From the NCBI GenBank assembly GCA_003996215.1, contig QJPP01003481.1, positions 1 to 64,000 of the forward strand: DNA of 64,000 nt, written 5' to 3'. The position numbers and the translations under genes are program-made. The DNA comes from Jaltomata sinuosa (Eukaryota; Streptophyta; Magnoliopsida; Solanales; Solanaceae). Below the pieces are notes generated by a model. It ran no database searches and was not told the origin of the DNA. It saw nothing but the letters and a program-made list of their open reading frames with translations. Position 1 is the first letter of the stretch, and each line of letters starts with the position of its first letter. Below, one piece after another: positions 43,566 through 54,540 of the stretch.

Positions 43566-44671
43566 AAATGATTCATCTTCGAATCCAAACCTTGAAAAAA
43601 TATAGGAAGAATAAACAACCACAAATTCCTCATGGTATGAGGGTTAGCACATGGGTTAGCACAAGAAGTAGTATGCCAAAGCAGCATATTCTTAAGGAAC
43701 AACCAAGCATTTCCCATTGTAATGATAATGAAGTCAACATATGGAGTACAAGGGAATTGGTTATTCCACTCAACACAAGGATAGGACCATCCAAAGGGTG
43801 GTACCAGTGAAAGCTCACATACCCATGAAGGGTCTCTAGGGTCAAATAGATATGAGACTCACTCATCTTTGTCACACAAACTAGGGTGTGACCCCATAAC
43901 AAGCCTACCCCTATCCAATGTATCTTTAAGGTAAACATAGATATCATCGAATGCAAAGAGGTAGTAGAGAAAGGTGTTTAGCATTCTAGTCTCATCCAAG
44001 GTAAACACATGCAAGAATACCATCAAGTCTAAGAAATATATCAAGCAAACCACAACAAGGTGGAACACCTATGGATGAAGTGATAACATTTGGACATACT
44101 TCACCTTCTCTTTTCACATGATTTAAGTTTACATAAGATGTATACTCAACACACTCATGAATATCATTGTATGCAAAAAGATAGTAATGAAAGGTAACAA
44201 GATCACTAGTGTCAATCATGGTATCCTCATATGCATGTTCACAATTAGGTACAAGGGCCCTATCAAACATATTCTCACATGTTTGGACATATGAAAACAA
44301 TTTGCAACCCATCACACAAGTGTCACCCTTTCTTTTCAAACAACTCCTCAAGGGAGGGTATCTTTCAATGGAGTCATGCTATAAGGGATGATGTGGAATC
44401 TATAAGAACCCAATTCACTCCCAATCAAATGGTCTTCCCAAGAAGTTGGGTTCCTTCCACTTATGGAACTAAACATACTCCCAAGAGTCTCATTCAATAC
44501 TTTAAATTGTCCAACCCTATGAAGGTGACAAGAAGTCTTGAACATCCAAGGACTCTCCCACAAACAAGTAAGAAACTTAGCATCCACAAGTTGTGGCTCA
44601 CACAACTTAAGCAAGAGTGTGTCAAACAAGGATGCAAGTATATAGTTAATACCCAAAGTAGGCGGTGACAT
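43566..44671 (-). pseudogene. F C-terminal region: integrase relic b and two YLFAYDD modules
   Basis: The frame 44671-44348 carries integrase b: NYILASLFDTLLLKLCEPQL, KFLTCLWESPW, HRVGQFKVLNETLGSM and NPTSWEDHLIGSELGSYRFH, aligned to G TPTTWEDHL and FSYNRSFH. The frame 44351-43992 has module 2 (FHYYLFAYNDIHECVEYTSY); 44068-43859 has module 3 (FLYYLFAFDDIYVYLKDTLD). The end at 43717-43460 reads SKMNHFQEGEDD into the LTR. Integrase relic a and module 1 are deleted. Several frameshifts. Confidence 0.75.
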
Positions 44672-44689
44672 ATTTTTCTGTAGGAAGCT

Positions 44690-46000
44690 TCATTCGAACA
44701 ACTGTCCCACTACTTACATAATTAGCTCTACTCCTACCATCAATAACCAAGGAGCATACCTTTTCCATAATCTTACACCTATAAGAAATAGGTTCACACT
44801 TTGGTCAAGTTCTTCTTTAGAAAGGTCCTCCATGATTTGTCTTAAGGCACAAGATAAGTTCAATTCCTCCTCGAATTGCTCATCATCTCCTTTTGAGATT
44901 ACTTCCCCATGCCTAATCTTAGGCTCACTATCATCACCCTTCACCTCACACTCTATCATATTGTGAGTACAAGATTCATTATAAATGGATACAATTGGCC
45001 TCTAATAAGGACATTCACTTGCAATATGCCCTCTACCTTGACATTTAGAACATTGAATGGTAGAAGGATGAGGAAAGTTAGGATTAACACAAATACCTCC
45101 TTTAGCTTAGTCTCTCCATCTTGCATTGTAGTTAGCTTGGATAGCTTGACTACTATCTTTGGAATTTGGAAGACTCACTTGGATGGTATTCATCCCTCTA
45201 TCTTGGTCCTCACAATCTCTATGACGATCATCATATCTAGTACCATATCAATATCTATATCAATCATCATGTCAATCACTATATTTATCACCATATCAAT
45301 CACTATAATAATCATTATATTATCCACCATATCTATCATTATAGTGATCAACTCAAGCTCCATACCCTTGCCATTTTGCACCTTGGTTTTGACCATAGCC
45401 TTCGTGTTGCATTCTTCCTCTTGGTGCACTATAACCATGTTGACCAATATGTTGAGGTCCATCCCAATACCTATTAGCATGTGTCTTATCATCTATCTCT
45501 TCGTAGAGAGGATTTTGGTATTGGTTATCTTGGTAAGGCTCTTGGTTTGGATAATGTGGTACATGCAAGGAAGCATGTGATGCATTTCGTAGTGGAGTTT
45601 AGCTTTGAGTTGCTACAAAGAAAGGTTTCCCTTGTAGGAAGTGATTTGGTTGGCAATTTAGGTAAGGAAGGGTTTGTCTAACATTACTCGAGAAGTTAGA
45701 CAGTTGGAAATGGGGATGTTGGATATGTGGAGTGGTATTTCGAGGGGCTTGGGGGTAGCATGACTCGTGTGCTTTCCCCTGAGTGATCATCATCAAGGAA
45801 TTCGAATTCCTATTTGCTCCCGATCCATAGGTGGTATGAGGTGCACCTTCCGGACTTCCAACCTTGCCATAAGCTATCTTATTATCATGAACATCCATCC
45901 TCCCATTCATCTTTGCCAATTGCCTTGCCAATTCAGCACAGGACTCCACATGATTCATTGAACCTTCCCTTTTAGGGGAATCTTCAATATCCTTATACAT
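44690..46000 (-). pseudogene. gag-like region, zinc knuckle and protease start of F
   Basis: ATG 46000 (MYKDIEDSPKREGSMNHVES, 134 codons to 45599), then a Pro/His-rich stretch, VPHYPNQEPYQDNQYQNPL, an RYGD repeat tract (45220-45345), a knuckle read CSKCQGRGHIASEC (45010-45055) and DLSKEELDQSVNLF with a protease start whose active site is changed (MVGVELI frame). Homologous to E and D. Interrupted by stops; no RT. Confidence 0.72.
45220..45345 (-). repeat. RYGD-coding short repeat tract of F
   Basis: ATATCAATCACTATA-type units, the minus-strand counterpart of 30690-30815 in E, with Asp/Tyr/Arg/Ile coding in different frames. Confidence 0.65.
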
Positions 46001-46005
46001 TGTGC

Positions 46006-46074
46006 CTGCAAAATAAACAAACAACGTTAGTAGTAAAGTTCCTCATGCCTCTTATATGTTGATGCTCACCTTAC
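46006..46074 (-). other. Candidate 69-bp intron before the F start codon
   Basis: Minus strand GAAG|GTAAGGTGAGC...TTTATTTTGCAG|GCACAATG. Same size and place as in D, E and M. Confidence 0.52.
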
Positions 46075-47312
46075 CTTCAATGGCTTCTACCTGAAGTTGG
46101 TATCAAACTTGCTTTGCCTTCACTTCATAAGGATTACTAATTCATTATGGAAGAATAGATTCTTGTTTAATCAAAGAAGGATGACTCAAAGCAAAATATG
46201 GATGGAGCCAAGAAGTTATACAACGAGCTTGTAAACGATAAAAGCTTTGAAAGAAGAAACACGAAATGAAAATGGACTCAAGAACTAATCACAACTAAGT
46301 AGATCAATTACTTATTGATAATTATCTTTAAGATTCTATTTAATATGAAGAATTAAAGAAAAGAAACTAAGAAGATAGAACCTGAAAATTGTTGGAGAAA
46401 ATTGGATTCACAGCTTTTAGCTTGTGCCGAGCTGGTGCATTTTGCACAAGAGGTTCTGCACTTCGCACACCCAAAACAGATTGTAAACTACCCTTGGGTG
46501 TAGTCTGGTGCATTTTGCACCTTCCAAAGTTCCCCTTGCACACCACTTTGCACCTGCCCAAAACGGAACACTTGAAGCTTTCGATTTTTCACCTTTTTCT
46601 GATTTTTTGTACTTTTTCCTCCTAGTACTTGCCCTTTTTGGTAAATTCATTTTGTATGAACATAAGTACTCTTTTCTTTTCTTTCTTCTTTGAATAAAAC
46701 ACACCTTTTTTCACATCTTCTTTTTCTTGTTCTTCAAGACACCATGAACACCAACAATATGAAGAACAACCTAAAATATGAACCTTAAGATTTTGAACTC
46801 AGATTTTCTTCAAATTTGATATTTGAACTACCCTTGGCTAGGAGAACAAAGCTCACTATATCTTAACACCAATTGAAATCTAATCAAACCCAGATTTGAA
46901 ATCTTCCTTCTTCAAGGTATGAAAACACCATGAACATGAAGAACATTCAAATTTTGAACCTAATGGATTTCAATTCCAATTCGCACCAAATTTGAGATTT
47001 GAACTCCTTATATAGGGAGAACAAACCCCAATATTTTTGAGTCTCCAAATTCACCCAGATCTTAAACCCACTTGTTGACCTTCAAGCTTTTCTTCACTCA
47101 ACAATGGTGAAAACTTCAAATCTTCTCCAAACAAGCTCAAATTTTAGATCTAGACTCAATCAATAATGATTCTAGTAATAGAAACTCAAACAAAACACAA
47201 AATCAAAAAAGAAATTGCAGATTTTTCAAAAAACGTTTTTCCTCAACCTTTTTTGAAAATTTTAGATTATGAACCTAGGATTAAGAATTGTTGGAACAAT
47301 CCTATAACCTAA
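46075..47312 (-). other. Untranslated leader of F
   Basis: No supported gene. The left part matches the E leader (29684-29977). A GTGCATTTTGCAC word island sits at 46430-46560 and includes the perfect inverted repeat GGTGCATTTTGCACC (46509-46523 region). The right part is the AT-rich leader shared with D and R. Confidence 0.65.
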
Positions 47313-47324
47313 GCTTTGATACCA
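47313..47324 (-). promoter_or_regulatory. Primer-binding site of F
   Basis: Minus strand TGGTATCAAAGC, one change from the initiator-Met type, two bases from the LTR. Confidence 0.88.
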
Positions 47325-47326
47325 AA

Positions 47327-48048
47327 TGATAAGATCTTTATTAAGGAAACTAATCAAAATTCAATGCGAAATAGAAATAAACAAATCATATGTTGATTAA
47401 CACTAAGAAATTACAATTATGGGCAACAAGGGACTTTATACCCTCACCTCCCAATTGATTACGATAAACAAATGATAAACTAACTTGAATCAACAAGGCA
47501 GAAGTACTCTAAATGAATCCACAAATGAGTATTCTTATGTAAAATTTAAGCACAAGAAGTTATCAAGCAACTAAGGGAATCCACCCTTAATCACTCACCT
47601 AAACTATTAGAAATCCACCTAATAGATTTAGGTACACTAAAAGCTACCAACTACAATATGAGTTGTCAAAGAGCAGATCTCAATAATTCAACAATTAAGG
47701 AGCTAAAAGGAAGGGAACTCTTATTTATAGTTATTACATCAAGGCCCAAAAGTGACATTGGAAGACTTCAAAAATTGGCCCATGACGAGTCTGGTGTTAC
47801 TAGATCTGCATATGCATTTTACACCAGCTGATGTGTGTGTCGCACCTGGGTCGCACTATCAGGCAGATTCACTGGCACCCTCCTCTTTTCTCCATGTGAT
47901 CATCCAAATGTGGAATTGCTTCACTTGTAGTGTATTGAGGCTCTTCTAAGCTCCCTTTTATGCTCCAAGGGTGAGTGTGGCTTGGATCCTCCTGTCTAGA
48001 CCTTGAAGTATAGGTCTAGCATGAATGTCATTGGGCGATATCGTATCA
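47327..48048 (-). repeat. 5' LTR of F
   Basis: 722 bp, TGATAAGATCTTTATTAAGG to ATCGTATCA. About 100 bp shorter than the 3' LTR and visibly diverged from it, which indicates an old insertion. TATA box (minus) at 47722-47729. Confidence 0.9.
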
Positions 48049-48053
48049 CTTGG
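48049..48053. repeat. Target-site duplication of F, right copy
   Basis: CTTGG, identical to 42721-42725. Confidence 0.88.
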
Positions 48054-48219
48054 GAAGGGAATGAGGGACCTATTAGCAACACATTCATTCAAATACATGT
48101 GGTCATCCTAAGAAGTTAGGTACCCTTCAATCAAGAGTTCAAGCATGCTCTCAAGAGTCCAACCTAACACTTCAAGTTGTCTACCCATGTTAATAAGAAG
48201 TTGGTATTATGATCTTGGT
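48054..48219 (-). pseudogene. Integrase relic of H, continued beyond F
   Basis: The minus strand encodes MGRQLEVLGWTLESML and, after a stop, DDH and NRSLIPF, aligning with G DGQIEVVNWTLGSML, EDH and NRSF. It joins the H sequence at 42720 across the F insertion. H ends at 48219 where another LTR begins. Confidence 0.72.
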
Positions 48220-48463
48220 TGATATGATATCACTCAGTGACATTCAAACTAGACCTATACTTCAAGGTCTAGACAAAAAGATCCGAGCCACATCCACCCC
48301 TGGAGCATAAAAGGGAGCTTGGAAGAGCCTCATTATGCCCCAATTGAAGCAAGCCAAAGAACTCCAAGCCTTACAAGCTATATTCATGAAGAAAGAGTCT
48401 TTGGAGACCATTAAAGAATGTAGATCAAGGATCTATGACTTGTGGATGATCGCATGGAGCAAA
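48220..48463 (+). repeat. Q: first 244 bp of an E-type LTR
   Basis: TGATATGATATCACTCAGTG through GGATGATCGCATGGAGCAAA follows the E LTR start at 33813 closely. It is cut at 48463 by the K LTR. Confidence 0.8.
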
Positions 48464-48756
48464 TGATAAGATGCCAATCGTGGTTACCAATTGAAATCTA
48501 TCAAAAATGCAGAAACTAAAATAGATGAGAAATAGGAGATGATGAGAAGTGAAGAATGAAAGGCTTAATTGAATCCACAACTAAACCAAGGGGGAAGAGA
48601 GCTTGAATTCCATAGAAATGAGTAACCTAAATGAATCCACAAATGACCAACTCGAGTAAAAATCAAGGTAAAGGAGTTTTAGATCAACAATGGGAATCCA
48701 CTCATTACTAATCTCAGCTAAACTAAGCTAAACTTAAAGAATCTACCTTCTAATAA
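48464..48756 (-). repeat. 3' LTR of K, part 1
   Basis: Plus strand starts TGATAAGATGCCAATCG. Continues at 57921 beyond J; together about 717 bp ending ATATCATATCA. Confidence 0.82.
48752..48756. repeat. Target-site duplication of J, left copy
   Basis: AATAA, repeated at 57916-57920. Confidence 0.85.
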
Positions 48757-50721
48757 TGTCACACCCTGAGGCTAGCCCCTAGATGTAACACGGGACCTAG
48801 GATCACAAGTGACCCCAAGCTAACCCTGAATCTGGCATATCTCAACCATACTAAAATAATTCTAAACAAACAGAAGCATAACTAAATAAATCATAACTGA
48901 AAGGAATAATGATTCTAAAAATATCTGAACTAATAGTTTATCTGAAAATCAACTGAACTACATAAGCTAAAGTTTGACTTTATGTCTGAAAGCCTCTAAT
49001 ACTGATGAGGTGCTGGGATAAGCCCCAGCTAACTCCAAATATTTAAAGTAAAGACAAACTGACTAACTCAAAAAGCATGTAAAAGATATGTCATCGGATG
49101 ATGAGGACTCACCAATGACTGTCACTAATATGGCACTGGGGAAGACTAATCACGAGGCTAAAGCTGGGAACATAAACCTGCATCATGATAGGATATAGCA
49201 TATAAAGTATGCATCAGTACTTTGAATGAACAGAGCATGAGGGATATGCAAGCTGACTATCTATGTAAATATGCTAAAATAGTGATAAGCTATAAAACTG
49301 AACTATACTGTAGTATATAGGTCCATGTCATGCATAAAAGAGCTGAAATACAAGAGTAATATGAAAACATACTAAAATTTGATAACAAGTATAAGCTGAG
49401 GTACTTTACTAAGCTAATACTGTGGGAGAGTCTATTAACCGATATAAATCCCGTGAGCTAAACATGGAGTCCGATGTATATGCCTCATCGAAAGGACCTA
49501 ATATACCTTGCCAGGGTATAAATGCATGGCTGATGTGATCACTATTTCTGAGGCCCAACTGAGTAGCTAAATAACCTGCAGTGGCACGTAGTTCTGAGAC
49601 ATTAAGGGTATGTTGAACCCTTGTCCAACTCGGTGCTAAATACTTCTCCCAAACAGAAGACTAATAGTTCATTAAAATTGAAGTCCTAAATTTTTAGAGA
49701 TAGAACTAAAATGGTCTGAAATGACTAACTTCTGAAATACTGTAGTAAACTGAAAACTAGTAAATTCTTATTTCTTTTAAAGCTCATATTGATAATCTAG
49801 GTCAAATTTTGAAGAAAGATAACACTTTAGAAATCCTACAATTTAGGGCAATTTTCGTGATTTCTCAAACCTTGTAAAAATCCATGCAGTTTAATATAAG
49901 CAATATATATCATTAAAATAGGATGAAAATCATATATAAATCAAGAAGATGGATTTATGTAGCAATCTACTAGCATGGGTAAGAGCCCTAGTTTCAAGAC
50001 CATGAAAATTACTGTAAAAGCCTGAGATTTTTGGGCATAAAGGCAGACAAAATCCTTACTGAATACCCACATACCTTGTAGAAGAAGATTCTTCAAGAAA
50101 ATTAGAAGTTGAAGCTTGGAGAAGAAAGCCCTAGGTCTGAAAATTTGGAGAAGAACGCTCTTTTCTGACTTGAGATTGCATTGAGAGAAATCTGACTTGT
50201 TTTTGAAGGATTAAACTTAATAAAATAAGCCTAAGACTATTTATAGTCGGAGCCAAAATAGAAAGAAAAGGTCTAAAATACCCCTGAGAAAATTAAATTA
50301 AAAACTGCTAGAAAAATTCACGACCAAGTTCAACGGACAGGTTCCATGAGTCATGGAATTTCGTGGTTCTTGGGCCCTTTTCTTGTCTGTGGGTCTGAAA
50401 ACCACAAGCCAGGTTCACAGCTCATGGAACCATCCATGGCTCGTGGAACCTGCTCGTGGTTCCTGAGGGATTGGTGACCCTTAGGTCTGAGTTCCACGAG
50501 TAGAATTCATGATTCATGGACTATCCCACGATCCGTGGTTCTAACTCGTGAACTTGACCCCAACTTGCTGGCCTCTAACTGAGTTCCACGAAGGCTTACC
50601 ATGACCCGTGAACCCATGCATGGTCCATAGAAACCATTCGTGGTTCCGACTGAGACTTGGAAAATTTTATTCTCTTATTTTTCTGAGGTGGCTCTAAGCT
50701 TGGAAGTTCTGGGGTAGTACA
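48757..50721 (-). repeat. 3' LTR of J
   Basis: 1,965 bp, plus strand TGTCACACCCTGAGG to GGGGTAGTACA. TATA box (minus) at 50238-50245 inside ACTATAAATAGT. Confidence 0.92.
50330..50650 (-). repeat. GGTTCC/ATGG word island in the J 3' LTR
   Basis: Words GTTCCATGAGTCATGGAA, CGTGGTTC, CATGGCTCGTGGAACC, CCACGAGT recur, many as near-palindromes. It lies directly upstream of the TATA box. The 5' LTR has the same cluster at 57500-57850. Confidence 0.72.
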
Positions 50722-50745
50722 ATATCTTCCCCTTGGGGTCATTCA
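50722..50745 (-). promoter_or_regulatory. Polypurine tract of J
   Basis: Minus strand ACCCCAAGGGGAAGATAT immediately before the LTR start TGTACTACCCC. Confidence 0.82.
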
Positions 50746-50950
50746 TCCTCCAATGAAGACTGCAACAAGCTAAGTTTAGAGGGAAGGAGCTGCAATCCCT
50801 ACCACAGAGTATTAAAAGTTGATTTCTAGCTGAAACAAGTTCTAAGTACATGAAAGAGTGCTGAAATTCATAAATAGTTGATGGAGCATGATACTGAGAC
50901 TAAAATACGCATGAGAATAAGTTGAGAAACTGGAGAGGAACTATTACCTC

Positions 50951-51512
50951 AAGCTGGAGCTGAATCATAAGGGAAAAGATGGGGGTACTTGGTCATCATG
51001 GCTGCCTCTACTTCCTAAATAGCTCCCTCAACTGCCTGGTTTCTCCAAAGGACTTTTACTGAAGTGACTTCCTTATTTCTCAACCTTCGAATCTGACGAC
51101 CAAGAATCTGAACTGGAACCTCTTCATAAGAAAGACTATTCTCCACACCCATGCTTTCTAAGGGCACAACTAAAGCTGGATCACCAATGCATTTCTTTAA
51201 CAAGGATACATAGAAGACTGGGTGCACCGACGCTAATTCCGTGGGCAACTCTAGCTCATAGGCCACTTTGTCAACTCTCCTCAGAATCCTGTAAGGGCCT
51301 ACATATCGGGGACTAAGTTGCCCTTTCTTACCGAATCTCATCACACCCTTCATGGGTGATACTTTCAAAAAGACCCAATCATCAACCTCAAACTCTAGCT
51401 CCCTTCTTCTTACATCTGCATAAGATATTGGATGACTTTGAGCCACCTTCAACCTTTCTCTAATAATCTGAACCTTCTCCATAGTCTCATGGACTGAATC
51501 TGGCCCTATCAA
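50951..51512 (-). pseudogene. Integrase GPY/F and chromodomain of J
   Basis: The frame 51512-51015 has KGQLSPRYVGPYRILRRVDK (GPY/F) and then VHPVFYVSLLKKCIGDPALV and VPVQILGRQIRRLRNKEVTS, the start of the chromodomain typical of Tekay integrases (VKVLWRNQAVEGA). A stop replaces the Trp that normally follows; the frame goes on about 20 codons to TGA near 50951. Chromodomains steer integration to particular chromatin. It is the only chromodomain visible in the window. Confidence 0.88.
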
Positions 51513-51527
51513 AGCTGCTTCACCTAC

Positions 51528-52214
51528 CTAAAACCAGCCTATAGGTGATCTACACCTTCGCCCATAGAGTGCCTCATACGGAGCCATCTGAATGCTAGAG
51601 TGAAAACTATTATTATAGGCAAACTCTATAAGAGGTAAGTGATTATCCCAATTACCTTTGAAGTCGATTACACAAGCTCTCAACATATCCTCTACAGTAT
51701 GAATTGTATGCTCTGGCTGTCCATATGTCTGTGAGTGAAAAATTGTGCTAAGATTAACCTGAGTACCAAGACCCTTCTGGAATGATCTCCAAAACTGAGT
51801 ACCCCTATCTGAGATAATGGATAAGGGAACTCCATGCAACCTGACTATCTCACAGATGTAGAGTCTGGCGTAGTCCTCTGCTGAATTGGTAGTCTTGATA
51901 GCTAAGAAGTGGGCTGACTTAGTCACCCTATCTAGAATCACTTAAATAGAATCATGTTGTTTGTGGGTAAGAGGTAAACCTATAATGAAGTCCATATTGA
52001 TCACCTCCCACTTCCAAGTGGGAATGTCCATTTCCTGAGTCATACCACCTGGTCGCTGATGTTCTACCTTTACTTTTTGATAGTTGGGACACTTTGCCAT
52101 AAAATCAGCAATGTCCCTCTTCATACCATTCCACCAATAGACTTTCCGTAGGTCAGGGTACATCTTGGTGGCACCAGGATGGCTAGAATACCTAGAGCTA
52201 TGAGCCTCTGTCAA
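51528..52214 (-). pseudogene. Integrase zinc-binding and catalytic core of J
   Basis: Two frames. 52214-51942: HSSRYSSHPGATKMYPDL, CPNYQKVK (the second Cys of the zinc site is Tyr) and NMDFIIGLPLTHKQHDSI. 51941-51528: ISDRGTQFWRSF, STIFHSQTYGQPEHTI (HPQTDGQ-E changed), and NNSFHSSIQMAPYEALYGRR. They are separated by a stop. Damaged zinc site and Glu motif mean no activity. Confidence 0.88.
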
Positions 52215-52306
52215 AATCGGTTACCTCAAGTCACCTACATAAGGAACATATAGCTGACCATGATAATGAAGTCACTATCTCCCCCTTGGGAGAAAACCTC
52301 TACTCT

Positions 52307-53148
52307 CTACTGCTGGACAACACCTTTTAGTTGAAGTAAGATGGGATCACTGTCTTGCTTTTCTTTTACCTTGGCTACCAATGAAGACTCTGACCCATTA
52401 TGAACAATGACACCACCTTCTAACGAATCTGTGAGGCAAACCCCTAATCGAGCAAGCCTGTGAAGATCTTTGTCTAGTTCCTTCTTTCCTTCCTTAACTT
52501 GTGACACACTACCCATGTACAACCTATTCAGTGCATCAACTACTAAATTGGCCTTACCCGAATGGTAAAGCACACTCATGTCATAGTCCTTGAGAAGCTC
52601 TGGCCACCTTCTCTGATGAAGATTCAACTCCTTTTGCATGAACACATACTGAAGGCTCTTATGGTCTGTAAACACATCTATATGGACATATACAAGTAGT
52701 GTCTCCAAATCTTCAAGGAAAATACCATTGCTGCTAACTCAAGATCATGAGTCGGGTAGTTCTTCTCATGAGTCTTAAGCTATCTAGAAGCATAAGTAAT
52801 GACTTTACCATGCTGTATCAGAACACAACCAAGGCCAACTCTGGATGCATCACAATATACTACAAAACCATCTGAACCCTCTGGTAGAGTCAAAACTAGG
52901 GATGTGGTCAACCTAGTTTTCAACTCTTTGAAGTTTTTCTCACACTCATCTGACCATTGGAACTTGACCTTCTTCTGAGTTAGCCTAGTCAATAGAGAAG
53001 CTATAGACAAAAACCCCTCAACAAATCTCCAGTAGTAACCAGCCAGACCCAAGAAACTCCTAAAGTCTGTTGGAGAGGTGGGTCTAGGCCAATTCTTTAC
53101 TGCCTCTATCATCTGAGAATCCACTTGAATACCATCCTTAGACACCAC
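52307..53148 (-). pseudogene. RNase H and RT thumb of J
   Basis: The frame 52708-52307 has VHIDVFTDHKSLQYVF, the end of RNase H, and a linker to integrase. The frame 53148-52780 has RT thumb (SFLGLAGYYWRFVEGF) and the RNase H start (VVYCDASRVGLGCVLIQHGK). A frameshift at 52709-52780 separates them. Confidence 0.85.
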
Positions 53149-53208
53149 ATGACACAGAAAGGTGACTTACTGCAGTACACTTGCTGAATTTGGCAAATAA
53201 CTGGCCAT

Positions 53209-53390
53209 CCTTGAGAGTTTGCAGCACCACTCTCAAATGATTAGCATGCTCCTCCTCACTCCGCGAGTAGACTAGAATATAATCTATAAAGAAATTAACA
53301 AATATGTCCAAATACTGCTTGAACACCATGTTCATCAAGTCCATAACAGCTACATGAGAATTCGTTAGTCCAAAAGACATAACCACAAAT
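53209..53390 (-). repeat. Tandem duplication in J RT, unit 1
   Basis: 182 bp, nearly the same as 53391-53572; both contain CTTTATAGATTATATT-type sequence of the catalytic motif. Confidence 0.92.
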
Positions 53391-53572
53391 CCTTAAGAGT
53401 TTGCAGCACCACTCTCAAATGATTAGCATGCTCCTCCTCACTCCACGAGTAGACTAGAATATAATCTATAAAGACAATAACAAATATGTCCAAATACTGC
53501 TTGAACACTATGTTCATCAAGTCTATAATAGCTACATGAGAATTCGTTAGTCCAAAAGACATAACCACAAAT
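53391..53572 (-). repeat. Tandem duplication in J RT, unit 2
   Basis: 182 bp directly abutting unit 1. 182 is not a multiple of three. Confidence 0.92.
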
Positions 53573-53949
53573 TCATAGTGACCATACCGAGTTCTGAAGG
53601 TTATCTTCAGAATGTCACACTCTCTAACTCTGAGCTGATGATAACCGGATCTGAGGTCAATCTTGGAGAAGTAGCTGGCACCCTGAAGTTGGTCGAACAA
53701 GTCATCAATCCCGGGGATGGGATACTTATTCTTGATTGTGACCATGTTCAATTGACGGTAGTCTATACTCATCCTGAGAGAACCATCTTTCTTACGTATG
53801 AAGAGAACTGGAGCACTCCGTGGAGAGATGTTGTGTCTGATATAAAGCCCTTATCTAGGAGGTCTCTGAGCTATTCCTTCAACTCCTTAAGCTAAGATGG
53901 AGCCATTCTATAAGGAGGAAAGATATGGGCTGCGTATCTGGAAGAAGGT

Positions 53950-54540
53950 CTATCCAAAGTCGATCTCCCGCTCAGGAGGGACTCCAGGCAGATCTTTAGG
54001 AAACACCTCTGGAAATTCACTAACTACCAAAACTGATGAAAGAGGTGGGGTTTCAGACTTGGAATCCTTAACCCGTACTATGTGGTAGATGTAACTCTTT
54101 GAGATCATCTTCCTAGCTATGAGGTAAGATATGAAATGACCTCTTGATGCTGGAGGACTACCTTGCCATTCTAAGACAGGTTCATCTAGAAAATGGAATT
54201 TCACGACTCTGATTCTGCAATCGACTAAGGTATAATAGGCGTGTAGCTAATCCATGTCGAGAATGACATCGAAGTCGGTCATATCTAACTCTACTAAATT
54301 TGCTGAGGTGACTTTATGAATGATTGAAACTGGGCAATCTCTATACACCCTCTTAGCTAAGACTGACTCACCAACTAGAGTGGAGACTGGGATGGGTTCT
54401 AAGAGTTTCAGGGCTGACTCTGAATTTACATACAACATACGGGGTTACAAAAGATAAAGAAGCCACTGGGTCTAACAAGGCATAAACATCAAGAGAGAAT
54501 ACTGATAATATACCAGTGACTACGTCTGGTGAATTCTCCT
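53950..54540 (-). pseudogene. Protease of J
   Basis: Frames 54204-53950 (KFHFLDEPVLEWQGSPPASR, FPKDLPGVPPEREIDFG) and 54438-54247 (SVLAKRVYRDCPVSI, TDFDVILDMD, the LGMDWL motif altered). The active-site region at 54450-54500 is frame-broken. Confidence 0.75.

Larger units (their letters stand above)
42726..48048 (-). mobile_element. Element F: complete non-autonomous element inside H
   Basis: 5.3 kb, minus strand, both LTRs, near-perfect primer-binding site, polypurine tract and the 5-bp duplication CTTGG on both sides. Removing F and one CTTGG joins H sequence smoothly. Compared with E it has lost a block from inside the protease to the second integrase relic, joining VRMKLPT-type protease sequence to PPTLGINYILASL. 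Confidence 0.92.
53138..53900 (-). pseudogene. RT fingers and palm of J, with duplicated palm
   Basis: The frame 53772-53365 carries DYRQLNMVTIKNKYPIPGI, SKIDLRSGYHQLRV, MSFGLTNSHVAIIDLMN and FIDYILVYSWSEEEHANHL; then the palm segment is repeated in frame 53386-53138 (FIDYILVYSRSEEEH, FAKFSKC). Both catalytic motifs read FIDY, lacking the second Asp. The 182-bp repeat unit also shifts the frame. Confidence 0.9.

Noticed and set aside
50330..50650. CRISPR-like or regular repeat array in the word islands
   Set aside because: Spacing and word length are irregular, units overlap, and the setting is a plant LTR.
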